Below, in pieces: positions 25,366 to 33,635 of a stretch of DNA of 64,000 nucleotides; within the stretch, counting starts at the first letter, position 1; each line of letters opens with the position of its first letter. The notes beneath the pieces were generated by a model. It saw only the letters and a list, made by a program, of their open reading frames with translations, had not been told where the DNA came from and ran no database searches. The translations under genes were made by a program, and so were the position numbers. This DNA comes from Methylobacterium sp. NMS14P (GTDB lineage: Bacteria > Pseudomonadota > Alphaproteobacteria > Rhizobiales > Beijerinckiaceae). The DNA is taken from positions 930,001 to 994,000 of the forward strand of contig NZ_CP087106.1 of assembly GCF_028583545.1 (NCBI RefSeq), in the 5' to 3' direction.

Positions 25366-26031
25366 TCAGGCGTCCGTCGCGAGCCCCTCCAGGAGCAGCG
25401 CCTCCAGCGCCGCGGCACTCGGGACCACCGTCACGGCCCCGGCGCCGTAGAGCGCGTCCGGAGGATGGTAGCCCCAGGCGACGCCGATCGCGGTGGCACC
25501 GGCCGCCACGCCCATGGCGACGTCGAAGGTGGTGTCGCCGACCATCACGGTGGCCTCGGGCTCGCAGCCGGCCTCGCGGATCGCCTGCTGCAGCATGGTC
25601 GGATCCGGCTTCGACGGCGCGTCGTCGGCGCTCTGGGTCGTGGCGAACCAGCCCGCCCAGCCGTGATGCGCGATCAGCCGGTCGACACCGCGCCGCGACT
25701 TCCCGGTGGCGAGGCCGATCAGCACGTCGGAGCGCGCGTGCAGCCGGGTCAGCAGGTCGGCCATGCCGGGGAACAGGGGCTCCTCGTGGGCGGGGTCGAG
25801 CCGCAGGCGGTTGTAGGCCTGCTTGTAGCTCTCCGAGAGTTCCGCGACCGGCCCGTCCTCGCCGACCAGGCGCCGGAACGCCTGCGGCAGCGACAGGCCG
25901 ACCACCGACAGAGCCTCCCGTCGCCCGGGCGCCGGCAGGCCGTTCTCCGCGAACGCCACCTCCTGGGCCGCCACGATCAGGTGCTGACTGTCGACGAGGG
26001 TGCCGTCGACGTCGAAGACGATGAGCCTCAT
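25366..26031 (-). CDS. HAD hydrolase, phosphoglycolate-phosphatase-like
   Basis: A 221-residue HAD-superfamily hydrolase. Motif I is FDVDGTLVDSQ (nucleophile Asp7, Asp9), motif II is the Thr in GLATGKSRRGVD, and motif IV is VMVGDTTFDVAMG. The cap is helical (type C1). This combination is typical of Gph/CbbZ/PGMB-like phosphatases; the substrate is not defined. It is likely co-transcribed with ATP12 downstream. Confidence 0.88.
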   Translation of the reverse strand: MRLIVFDVDGTLVDSQHLIVAAQEVAFAENGLPAPGRREALSVVGLSLPQAFRRLVGEDGPVAELSESYKQAYNRLRLDPAHEEPLFPGMADLLTRLHARSDVLIGLATGKSRRGVDRLIAHHGWAGWFATTQSADDAPSKPDPTMLQQAIREAGCEPEATVMVGDTTFDVAMGVAAGATAIGVAWGYHPPDALYGAGAVTVVPSAAALEALLLEGLATDA

Positions 26032-26101
26032 CGCGGCCGACGCGCCGCGAGCCGCGCCGCGAGCAGCCCCGACGGCGCGGGCGGGCGGATCCCGCTCTCC
26101 G

Positions 26102-26482
26102 TCACGGCTTCCGGCCCGGCTGTGCCGGCGCCGCCGCGGCGGGCTGCCCGCCGGGGACCCGGGTCCGCTCGTAGCCGAGCCGGCAGCGGATCAGGAAGCG
26201 CCGGCGCTTGCCGCCGCGCAATCCGCGCTGGTGCGAGGCGCGGTTGCACGCCGCGTAGGAGCGCCGCCGGCGCTCCGCGCGGGCACTGTTGGCCGTGCGC
26301 GGGGCGGCCTGCGCGGGCGCCGCGCCGGGTGCGGGCGCAGTGGCCGGATGCGGGGCCGCCGTCTCGGGCGGGTGGGTGCCGTTCGCCGTCGGCGCCGGCC
26401 TGGTCGTCTCGCCCGGTGCGGCATGCGCGATCGGCCCGGTGAGGCACAGGGCGGCGAGGCAGGCCAGCATCGCGAGCTTCAT
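26102..26482 (-). CDS. Exported PsiF-like basic protein
   Basis: A 126-residue secreted protein. It has a signal peptide (MKLAMLACLAALCLTGPIAHA), a long Pro/Ala/Thr linker, and a C-terminal basic segment SYAACNRASHQRGLRGGKRR followed by RFLIRCRLG. The Cys-x(n)-LxGxxRxxF-x(3)-C spacing resembles one PsiF repeat. PsiF function is unknown, although it is phosphate-starvation inducible in E. coli. The similarity is weak and the call is tentative. Confidence 0.6.
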   Translation of the reverse strand: MKLAMLACLAALCLTGPIAHAAPGETTRPAPTANGTHPPETAAPHPATAPAPGAAPAQAAPRTANSARAERRRRSYAACNRASHQRGLRGGKRRRFLIRCRLGYERTRVPGGQPAAAAPAQPGRKP

Positions 26483-26682
26483 GTGTCAGGGTCTCGAACC
26501 GCCGGGAACAGGCCCCGCGGCGGATCGGCGGGGCGCGGGGCAGCATATGAGGCGGCGCGGCCGGTTGCCAAGGCATGCGTCGCGCGGGACGCCCGGATGG
26601 TACCCCGGTTTCACCGGGATGCCGCGGCGCGACAGGGCGCTCGCGGGAGGGTTAGTGCGGTGACAGGAAGGGTGATCCGGCG

Positions 26683-27396
26683 ATGAACCTCGTGCTGCTG
26701 CCCGGCTTCATGACCGACACCGACCTCTGGTCGGACATCGTCGGACGCCTCGCCGAGGTCGGTCCGATCACGCACGGCGATCTCACGCGCGACGCCGCCA
26801 TCGCCGACATGGCGCGCCGCGTCGCCGCGGAGGCGCCCGCGCTCTTCGGGCTCGTCGGCTTCTCCATGGGCGGCTACGTCGCCCGCGCGGTGGCGCGGCT
26901 GGAACCGGACCGTGTGGAGGCGCTCGTCCTCGTCGCGACCTCGTCGCGCGCCGACACGCCCGCCCAGGCGCGCCGGAAGGCCGCCGCAATCGCCCATATC
27001 CGCCAGCAGGGCTACCGGGGTCTCAGCCGCGCGGCGATCCTCCAGTCGGTGCACCCGGACCGGGCCGGCGACGGGGCCCTCCTGACCCGGATCCGGCAGA
27101 TGGGCGACCGGCTCGGCGGGGAGGTCTTCCTGCGCCAGGCCAGGCGGGCGCGGGAATCAGACCGCGACCGCCTCGGCGCGATCGGCTGCCCGACCCTGGT
27201 CGTGGCGGCGGCTCAGGACGCCCTGCGGAGCCTCGACGAGGCAAGGGAACTCCGCGACGGCATCCCGGGCGCGACCCTGACGGTGATCGACGGGTCGGGA
27301 CACATGCTGCCGTTCGAGGCCCCGGACGCCCTCGCCGACGCGATCGTGCCCTGGCTGCGGGCTCAGGCCTCCGGAGCCTCGACGATCGGGTCGTAG
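26683..27396 (+). CDS. Alpha/beta hydrolase
   Basis: A 237-residue cytosolic hydrolase. The nucleophile elbow is GFSMGG with Ser61, and the catalytic histidine is in IDGSGHMLPFE near the C-terminus. LVLLPGFMTDTDLWSDIV at the N-terminus gives the oxyanion-hole region. It is an alpha/beta hydrolase of the proline iminopeptidase/ester hydrolase type, with unknown substrate. Its 3' end overlaps the 3' end of the convergent RluA gene by 34 bp. Confidence 0.9.
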   Translation: MNLVLLPGFMTDTDLWSDIVGRLAEVGPITHGDLTRDAAIADMARRVAAEAPALFGLVGFSMGGYVARAVARLEPDRVEALVLVATSSRADTPAQARRKAAAIAHIRQQGYRGLSRAAILQSVHPDRAGDGALLTRIRQMGDRLGGEVFLRQARRARESDRDRLGAIGCPTLVVAAAQDALRSLDEARELRDGIPGATLTVIDGSGHMLPFEAPDALADAIVPWLRAQASGASTIGS

Positions 27397-28781
27397 CGGG
27401 CGGCGTCGAAGCCCAGGAGGTTCCAGCTCTGGGCCATGTGCGGCGGGAGCGGCGCGCTCACGTCGATCGGCTTGCCGGTCCGCGGGTGCGGGATGACGAT
27501 CCGCCGGGCGAGCAGGTGGAGGCGGTTCTGGATGCCGCCCGGCAGCTCCCAGTTCTCGACCGAGAAGTATTTCGGGTCGCCCACGATCGGGTGGCCGATA
27601 TGGGCCGCGTGGGCGCGCAGCTGGTGCGTGCGGCCGGTGACCGGCTTGAACGACAGCCAGGACAGCTTCTGGGCGGCCTGATCGACCATCGCGTAGTAGG
27701 TCAGCGCGTGGCTCGCGCCCTCGTCGCCGTGCTTGGCGACGCGCATCCGCGCGTCGGCGTCGGTGGGCTCCTCCTTGGCGAGGTAGGTCGAGACGCGTCC
27801 CTGCCGGACCCGCGGCACGCCCGCGGTGAGCGCCCAGTAGATCTTCCGCGCCGCCCGGGACCGGAAGCTCTTGGCCAGCGTCGCGGCGGCGAGCCGGGTC
27901 TTGGCGATGATCAGGCACCCGGCCGTGTCCTTGTCCAGCCGGTGAACGAGGCGCGGCTTCTGGCCGTCCGGACCCGTGAGGGCGGCGAGCAGGCCGTCCA
28001 CGTGCCGGACCGTCCCCGAACCGCCCTGGACCGCGAGGCCGAAGGGCTTGTTGAGGATCATCATGTCGGCATCCTCGTAGAGGATCAGCGACCGGATGAA
28101 GGCGGCGTCGTCCTGCTCGCGGGCGGCGCTGCGCGGCCGCTCGGTGGGCTGGTCGAGGCGCAGCGGCGGCACGCGCACGCTCATGCCCGGCTCCAGCCGG
28201 TCGTTCGGCTTGGCGCGCTTGCCGTCGACCCGCAACTCGCCCTTGCGGACGATGGTCTGCACGCGGGTGAAGGGCAGGAGCGGGAAGCGGGCGGTGAGGA
28301 AGCGGTCGATCCGCATCCCGGCCTCGTCCGGCTCGACGGTCAGGGTCTGCACGCCGGAGGCGAGGGTCGCGGAGGCGGCAGCGCGCTGCTCGCGCCGGGT
28401 CGGACCCGGCGCGGGGGCAGAAGCGGGGGCAGGGGCGGTGGCGAGGACCGGGGAGGGGGCCGCCGAGCGCCTGGCCGGCGGCCGGCTGCCGGGCTTGCCC
28501 GCCGCGGCATCGCGCGGTGCGGCGGCGTCGCGGCGCGGCTTCGGCGGCCGGGCCGGCGCCGGGGCCGCAGCGGCCTGCGCACCCCAGGGATCGCGGGTGC
28601 CGGCATCCTCGCCGCGGTTGCGGGCCGCGCGCTCGGCGGCGTCGCGGGCGCTGGTGCGCGGGCCCGTGCGGGCGCGGCCGTCGGCCTGGGCCTTGCCGCC
28701 CCTGAACTTGCTGGTGCTGAACTTGCCGGCCTGAGGCTTGCGCCCCTTCGGCCCGCCACTTTTGGGAGGTCGTGTCGTCAT
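27363..28781 (-). CDS. RluA family pseudouridine synthase
   Basis: A 472-residue enzyme that isomerises uridine in rRNA or tRNA. Its first about 170 residues are a low-complexity Lys/Arg/Ala/Pro extension with PPKSGGPKGRKPQAGKFSTS. The S4 domain follows (RIDRFLTARFPLLPFTRVQT), then the catalytic domain with HRLDKDTAGCLIIAKT (catalytic Asp) and RTHQLRAHAAHIGHPIVGD. The basic extension is typical of alphaproteobacterial RluC-like proteins and may contact RNA. The ATG at 28781 is preferred over in-frame upstream codons. Which uridines are modified is not evident. Confidence 0.92.
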   Translation of the reverse strand: MTTRPPKSGGPKGRKPQAGKFSTSKFRGGKAQADGRARTGPRTSARDAAERAARNRGEDAGTRDPWGAQAAAAPAPARPPKPRRDAAAPRDAAAGKPGSRPPARRSAAPSPVLATAPAPASAPAPGPTRREQRAAASATLASGVQTLTVEPDEAGMRIDRFLTARFPLLPFTRVQTIVRKGELRVDGKRAKPNDRLEPGMSVRVPPLRLDQPTERPRSAAREQDDAAFIRSLILYEDADMMILNKPFGLAVQGGSGTVRHVDGLLAALTGPDGQKPRLVHRLDKDTAGCLIIAKTRLAAATLAKSFRSRAARKIYWALTAGVPRVRQGRVSTYLAKEEPTDADARMRVAKHGDEGASHALTYYAMVDQAAQKLSWLSFKPVTGRTHQLRAHAAHIGHPIVGDPKYFSVENWELPGGIQNRLHLLARRIVIPHPRTGKPIDVSAPLPPHMAQSWNLLGFDAARYDPIVEAPEA

Positions 28782-28923
28782 GCTTCCGCCGGCACCCGTC
28801 TTCGCGTCGGACGGAGCGTCCGGGCGCGTGGGCCGCGGCGTCGCGGACGTCCGGACCGATGGGATTGCCCGGCTGTAGCATCGCCCGCGCCGAGCGGCAA
28901 AGGCGGTGGACCGGCTCGGTCCG

Positions 28924-29391
28924 TCAGGGCTCCGCACCCCACGCGTCGCGGAGCGGGGCCTTCAGGCCGGCGGGGAAGAGATCCGGACCGCCCGGCACGT
29001 CGAGCCCGTCCAGATCGCACCACCGCGCCACGCAAGCGGTGCCGGAATCCTCGTGGAAGACGAAGCGCTCCTGCCCGTCGAACCGCCCCGGCGGCAGGGC
29101 GACGGGGAACAGGAACAGCACCTCGTGACCGACCTGCCCCTCATGCGTGAAGATGTTCTCCATGACGCGGGGGCCGCCGAGCACCGAGACGGTGACACCG
29201 AGCTCCTCCCGGAACTCCCGGATCAGGGCGTCCTCGACCCGCTCGCCGAACGCGACGCTGCCGCCGAGGGGCCGGACGCCTTTCAGCCGCCCGTCATCCG
29301 CGCGGACCTCCGCCACGAGCAGGCTGTTGCCGCGCCGGGGCAGACCCAGCGCCTTCACGCGAATCTCCGCAGGGGGCCGCCAGACCGTCAT
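28924..29391 (-). CDS. NUDIX hydrolase
   Basis: A 155-residue NUDIX protein. The Nudix box GX5EX7REUXEEXGU is intact in GSVAFGERVEDALIREFREE followed by LGV. The rest includes a conserved C-terminal FHEDSGTACVARWCDLDGLD. The substrate could be a nucleotide sugar or a capped or damaged nucleotide; it cannot be inferred. It is on the same strand as RluA but separated by 142 bp. Confidence 0.9.
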   Translation of the reverse strand: MTVWRPPAEIRVKALGLPRRGNSLLVAEVRADDGRLKGVRPLGGSVAFGERVEDALIREFREELGVTVSVLGGPRVMENIFTHEGQVGHEVLFLFPVALPPGRFDGQERFVFHEDSGTACVARWCDLDGLDVPGGPDLFPAGLKAPLRDAWGAEP

Positions 29392-29510
29392 CCCGCACGG
29401 GCTAGCCCGCCGTCGGTGAGGCCGCAACGGGCCGACGTGCCGCGCGCCGATCCACGGCAACAACCGGACATACGGTTGACGCCCGGGCACGCTGCGGCCA
29501 AGCTGTGCGC

Positions 29511-29674
29511 GACGGTTCCCCTCGGGGATCAAAAGGGAACGCGATGAGGGGCTCGCCCCGAAGCCGCGGCTGCCCCCGCAACTGTAAGCGGCGAGCCCTT
29601 CACCACCACGTCACTGGGTCACCCCGGGAAGACGGTGCGAGGGCGGCGACCCGCGAGCCAGGAGACCTGCCGTC
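29511..29674 (+). ncRNA. Cobalamin (AdoCbl) riboswitch
   Basis: A complete B12 riboswitch aptamer. The closing helix GACGG (29511-29515) pairs with CCGTC (29670-29674). The aptamer contains GGTTCCC with AAAAGGGAAC, the core GCCGCGGCTGCCCCCGCAAC and TGTAAGCGG (29563-29590), CACTGG and GGGAAG, and a perfect B12 box GAGCCAGGAGACCTGCC (29655-29671). It faces the TonB receptor gene starting at 29974. A 7-bp hairpin (CTGGCGG/CCGCCAG, 29713-29737) lies just downstream and may be part of the expression platform. In this class, adenosylcobalamin usually turns expression off. Confidence 0.95.
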
Positions 29675-29973
29675 AGCCGTGGTCACACGCGAAACGCGCC
29701 GGGCGGGGTGTCCTGGCGGGTGTCGAGGCGCCGCCAGTCCCGAGGGGAGGCGGTCGCCGAGGCCTCGTTCGCGGTGACGTGCCACAGCAAGCGCGCCCGC
29801 GACGCCGTTCCCCATGCCCGTCTCCGCCGTCCCGAACCACTCGAGCCCTGTCGCAGGACGCCGTCGCGCGCCCGCGCAGGCAGAGGCTGCCGGACAGCGG
29901 TCGCATTGTAATGTTATTACAATGCTTGTACGACGCGGGGGCCGGCGCGCGCCGTGCACGGACCGCTTCTCCC
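29675..29973 (+). promoter_or_regulatory. Leader between riboswitch and receptor gene
   Basis: This 299-bp leader separates the riboswitch from the receptor start codon, unusually long for an aptamer-gene distance. It contains the hairpin at 29713-29737 and the Zur-box-like palindrome at 29903-29925, which ends 48 bp before the ATG. The frame stays open, but I see no coding signal. Confidence 0.6.
29903..29925. promoter_or_regulatory. Zur-box-like perfect palindrome upstream of TonB receptor
   Basis: A perfect inverted repeat: arm GCATTGTAAT, spacer GTT, arm ATTACAATGC. The internal ATGTTAT...ACA core matches 12 of 16 positions of the perfect palindrome before the CobW-type gene at 35940. 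The base composition is strikingly AT-rich for this genome. It lies between the cobalamin riboswitch and the gene, so a second, metal-controlled promoter may sit here. Zur is the most likely ligand by resemblance; no regulator gene is in the window. Confidence 0.6.
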
Positions 29974-32157
29974 ATGTCTCCATCGACCTATCGCTCCTGC
30001 CTCGGCGGGCGGGCCCCGCTCTGCGGCGTTCTCCTCGCGCTCCTCGCCAGTCCGACCGCCGCCCAGGACGCGGTCACCCTGGACGAACTGTCCGTCGCCG
30101 GCGCGGGCGGTGACCCGGGCCGCCTCCCGCCGAACGGCCTCAACCTGCGCACGCCCGACCGGACCGCGAGCCGCCTCGGCCTGACGCCGCTGGAGACGCC
30201 GGCCAGCCTCGACATCGTGTCGGGCGAGACCGCGCGGCTCCGCGGCCAGGACACGATCGCCGAGGCCGTGACCCAGGACGCGACCGGCATCACCACCATC
30301 GCGGCGCCCGGCAACGGCAACGGCGCGTTCACGTCCCGCGGCTTTGCCGGCCCGAACTCGATCCAGCAACTCTACGACGGCACGCGCTTCTACGTCGGCG
30401 CCAATACCGTGACCTTCCCGTTCGACACGTGGAACGTCGAGCGGATCGAGGTGCTGCGCGGGCCGTCCTCGGTGCTGTACGGCGACGGCGCCATCGGCGG
30501 CGTCATCAACGTGGTGCCCAAGAAGCCGGTCTTCGTGCCGATCAACGCCGCCCGCGCGGTCATCGGCACCGACGGGGTCGCGCGGCTCGCCCTCGATTCC
30601 GGCGGCCCGCTGGGCCAGGCGGAGTACGGCGACACCTTCGCGTACCGCCTCAACGTCAGCGGCAACCGCGCCGACGGCTGGATGCGGCCGGAGGGCGATT
30701 TCCGCAACCTCGCCGTCTCCGCAGCCCTGCTGTTCCGGCCGAGCGCCGACCTCGCCTTCACCCTGAGCCACGATCTCGGCTACCAGGAACCGGCCCGCTA
30801 CTGGGGCACGCCGCTCGTCGAGGGACGCATCCCGGATCTCATCCGGTTCAACAACTACAACGTCCGCGACGCGAAGATCACCTGGGCCGACAACTGGACC
30901 CAGCTCAAGACCGAGTGGTCCCCCTCGGCCGACATCACGATCCGCAACACCGCCTACCGGCTCACCAGCCGGCGCCACTGGCTCGACGTCGAGCAGTACA
31001 GCTACAACCGCGGCACCGGGCTCGTGGACCGGGGCGACTACCTGGAGATCTACCACAGCCAGGAGCAGGTCGGAGACCGCCTCGACGCGACCTTCCGGGG
31101 CAGCCTGTTCGGGTTGCCGAACCAGTTCGTGGCCGGCTTCGACGTGAACCACATCGATTTCCGCCACACCAACAACTTCTACTTCGACCAGACCACGAGC
31201 GTCCCGCTCACCGGCTACGATCCGGGCCTGTTCCCGCAGAACGGGCGGGCCCGTCCGGCCTACGCCACGCAGACGAGCCAGGCCTCGGTCTTCGCCGAGG
31301 ACCGGCTGATCCTGTCGGACAAGCTCTCGTTCCTCACCGGCGTGCGCCTCGACGTGCCGACGCTGAACCGCGAGGATCTGCAGACCGGATCGCGGTTCGA
31401 GAAGACCTACCGGGCGCTGGGCTACCGGTTCGGCCTCGTCTACAACCCGACGCCGGACAGCGCGCTCTACGCCCAGTACAGCTTCGCCACCGACCCGGTG
31501 AACAGCCTGATCACGCTGTCGCAGTCGCTGGCCGGCTTCAAGCTCGCGACCGGCGATCAGGTCGAGATCGGCGCCAAGGGGCTGGCCTTCGACGGCGCCC
31601 TGGAATGGACCGTGGCGGGCTACCGGATCGTCAAGGACAACCTGATCTCGGCGATCCCCGGCCAGCCGACGCTCTCGACGCAGGTCGGGAGCCAGTCCTC
31701 GCAGGGCTTCGAGCTGGCGCTGGGCTGGCGGTTCGCGCCGGGCTGGCGCCTCGACGGCAACCTTGCGCTCCTCCACGCGCAGTACGACCGGTTCGACCAG
31801 ACGGTGGGCGGCGCCACGGTCTCGTATGCCGGCAACCAGCCGATCGACGTGCCCGAGCGCGTGGCCAACCTCTGGCTGACCTGGGACGTCGCCCGCGACT
31901 GGACCGCGCGGGTCGGGCTGCAGAACGTCGGGCAGGTCTACAGCGACTTCGGCAACACGGCGCGTCGCCCGGCCTACAACCTCGTCAACGTGGTCCTCGA
32001 CCATCAGGTCACGGCGGAGTCGCGCCTGTCCCTGCGGGTCTACAACCTGTTCGACAAGGTCTACGCGATCTCGGGCAACGCCGTGAACGGGGTCGGCACC
32101 AACTGGCTGCTCGGGCGCCCGCGCTCGGTCGAGGTCGCCTACACGGTGACGTGGTGA
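29974..32157 (+). CDS. TonB-dependent outer-membrane receptor (riboswitch-controlled)
   Basis: A 727-residue TonB-dependent transporter. It has a signal peptide (residues 1 to about 30, ending SPTAAQD), a TonB box VTLDELSVAG just after cleavage, a plug domain with TFPFDTWNVERIEVLRGPSS followed by VLYGDGAIGGVINV, and a C-terminal 22-strand barrel ending VEVAYTVTW with terminal aromatic residue. There is no N-terminal signalling (STN) domain. The plug looks like ferric-siderophore receptors (PLETPASLDIVSGE), not canonical BtuB. The cobalamin riboswitch and Zur-like box upstream suggest a corrinoid, cobalt or zinc-complex ligand. The downstream PepSY gene overlaps its stop by 4 bp. Confidence 0.92.
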   Translation: MSPSTYRSCLGGRAPLCGVLLALLASPTAAQDAVTLDELSVAGAGGDPGRLPPNGLNLRTPDRTASRLGLTPLETPASLDIVSGETARLRGQDTIAEAVTQDATGITTIAAPGNGNGAFTSRGFAGPNSIQQLYDGTRFYVGANTVTFPFDTWNVERIEVLRGPSSVLYGDGAIGGVINVVPKKPVFVPINAARAVIGTDGVARLALDSGGPLGQAEYGDTFAYRLNVSGNRADGWMRPEGDFRNLAVSAALLFRPSADLAFTLSHDLGYQEPARYWGTPLVEGRIPDLIRFNNYNVRDAKITWADNWTQLKTEWSPSADITIRNTAYRLTSRRHWLDVEQYSYNRGTGLVDRGDYLEIYHSQEQVGDRLDATFRGSLFGLPNQFVAGFDVNHIDFRHTNNFYFDQTTSVPLTGYDPGLFPQNGRARPAYATQTSQASVFAEDRLILSDKLSFLTGVRLDVPTLNREDLQTGSRFEKTYRALGYRFGLVYNPTPDSALYAQYSFATDPVNSLITLSQSLAGFKLATGDQVEIGAKGLAFDGALEWTVAGYRIVKDNLISAIPGQPTLSTQVGSQSSQGFELALGWRFAPGWRLDGNLALLHAQYDRFDQTVGGATVSYAGNQPIDVPERVANLWLTWDVARDWTARVGLQNVGQVYSDFGNTARRPAYNLVNVVLDHQVTAESRLSLRVYNLFDKVYAISGNAVNGVGTNWLLGRPRSVEVAYTVTW

Positions 32158-33623
32158 GCCTGCCGCGCCGGCTCGGCAAGGCGGGACGGCGCTGGCTGCT
32201 CCTGTTCCACCGCTGGGCCGGAATCGCCGCGGGGCTGCTCTTCGCCCTGTGGATCGGTTCCGGGCTGGTGATGCTCTACGTGCCGTTCCCGGCGCTCACC
32301 GCGGCCGAGCGCCTGTCACGGCTCGGCCCGATCGCCTGGGACCAAATCATGGTCTCGCCGGATGACGCTCTCCGCGCCGGCGGCCTCGGCGGCGTGCCGG
32401 CCGCCTTCGGCCTGGAGATGCGGGGCGGGGAGGCCATCTACCGGATCGCCGACCGCGACGGCGGCCGGGCCACGGTCTCGGCGCGGACCGGCGCGCGCCT
32501 CGGGCCGGTGACGCCGGAAGACGCGCGGCGTCTCGCGGGGGAGGGGACGCTGGAGGCGCGCGTCGAGCCGGTCGAGCGCGACCAGTGGACCGTCACGGCC
32601 CGGTACGACCCGCTCCGCCCCTTCCTGAAGGTCGCCCTCGACGACCCGGCGGGGACCGAACTCTACGTCTCGCGGGTCACCGGCGAGATCGCCCTCGACA
32701 CGACCCGGTCCGAGCGGGCCTGGAACTGGGTCGGCGCCGTGGCGCACTGGATCTACCTCACGCCGCTGCGCGCCCGGGCGGAGCTGTGGCGGACGGTCCT
32801 GCTGTGGCTGTCGGGCCTCGCCGCCCTGGGGGCGCTGAGCGGGCTGGCGATCGGGATCTGGCGCCTGCGCCTCCGGCGGCGCTACGCGGGCGGGGCCGTC
32901 ACGCCCTATCGCGGGCTCGCCCGCTGGCACCACCTGTTCGGCCTCGCCGGCGGGATCGGACTCAGCACCTTCATCCTGAGCGGCTGGATCTCGATGAACC
33001 CGAACCGCTGGTTCGCGTCGACCGCGGCGCCCGACGCCATCCGCGCCGCCTATGCCGGACAGCCGCAGGGCCTCGGCCTCACCGCCGAGGCCCTGCGCGG
33101 CTTCGCGGGGCCCGGGACGCGAGCGCTGCGCTTCGCCGCGATCGGCGGAGCATGGTGGATCGTCGCCGACGGCCCGGCCGGCGTCCCGGCGCGCCGCGCG
33201 GATGACGGCGCGGCCCTCGATGCCGCCGCGATCGCGCGTGCCGCGGCCCCGACGCTGCCCGGCGGCGGGTTGCGGGCGGCGGAGCGCCTGAGCGCCTACG
33301 ACCTGTACTGGTACCCGCACGGGTCCGATCCGCGGCCGCTCCCGGTGCTGCGCCTGCGGTTCGGCGACCCGGACGCCACCTGGCTCCACGTCGATCCCCG
33401 GGACGGAACCATCCTCCAGCGCCTGGACCGCTCCGGCCGGATCAACCGCTGGCTGTTCGACGCGGCGCACCGCCTCGATCTGCCCGGGCTCACAGGCAAC
33501 CGCCCGCTCCACGACGCGGCCCAGTGGATCCTCAACCTCCTGGCGGCCGGGATCGCCGTGACGGGGATCGTCGCGGGCTGGCGCAGGCTGCGCCGCGGCC
33601 AGCCGGCTCCGAAACCTCGATGA
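32154..33623 (+). CDS. PepSY-associated transmembrane protein
   Basis: A 489-residue inner-membrane protein of the PepSY-TM (iron-regulated membrane protein) family. The N-terminus RRWLLLFHRWAGIAAGLLFA is the family hallmark (HRWxG), with further membrane segments near WRTVLLWLSGLAALGALSGL, the HHLFGLAGGIGLSTFILSGW region, and a C-terminal helix WILNLLAAGIAVTGIVAGW. PepSY-like periplasmic domains lie between them. Such proteins are paired with TonB receptors and are proposed to reduce or release the metal from its chelate in the periplasm. The GTG start overlaps the receptor stop (GTGA), giving translational coupling. Confidence 0.9.
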   Translation: MSLPRRLGKAGRRWLLLFHRWAGIAAGLLFALWIGSGLVMLYVPFPALTAAERLSRLGPIAWDQIMVSPDDALRAGGLGGVPAAFGLEMRGGEAIYRIADRDGGRATVSARTGARLGPVTPEDARRLAGEGTLEARVEPVERDQWTVTARYDPLRPFLKVALDDPAGTELYVSRVTGEIALDTTRSERAWNWVGAVAHWIYLTPLRARAELWRTVLLWLSGLAALGALSGLAIGIWRLRLRRRYAGGAVTPYRGLARWHHLFGLAGGIGLSTFILSGWISMNPNRWFASTAAPDAIRAAYAGQPQGLGLTAEALRGFAGPGTRALRFAAIGGAWWIVADGPAGVPARRADDGAALDAAAIARAAAPTLPGGGLRAAERLSAYDLYWYPHGSDPRPLPVLRLRFGDPDATWLHVDPRDGTILQRLDRSGRINRWLFDAAHRLDLPGLTGNRPLHDAAQWILNLLAAGIAVTGIVAGWRRLRRGQPAPKPR

Positions 33624-33635
33624 CCGACGCGGCCC

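Noticed and set aside
29635..29973. Upstream in-frame extension of the TonB receptor
   Set aside because: It would run through the riboswitch end, has an Arg/Pro-rich composition, and the signal peptide begins at 29974.
30429..33623. A 1064-codon plus-strand frame that includes the PepSY protein
   Set aside because: Only the part from 32154 encodes a recognisable protein. The earlier part is an out-of-frame shadow of the TonB receptor.
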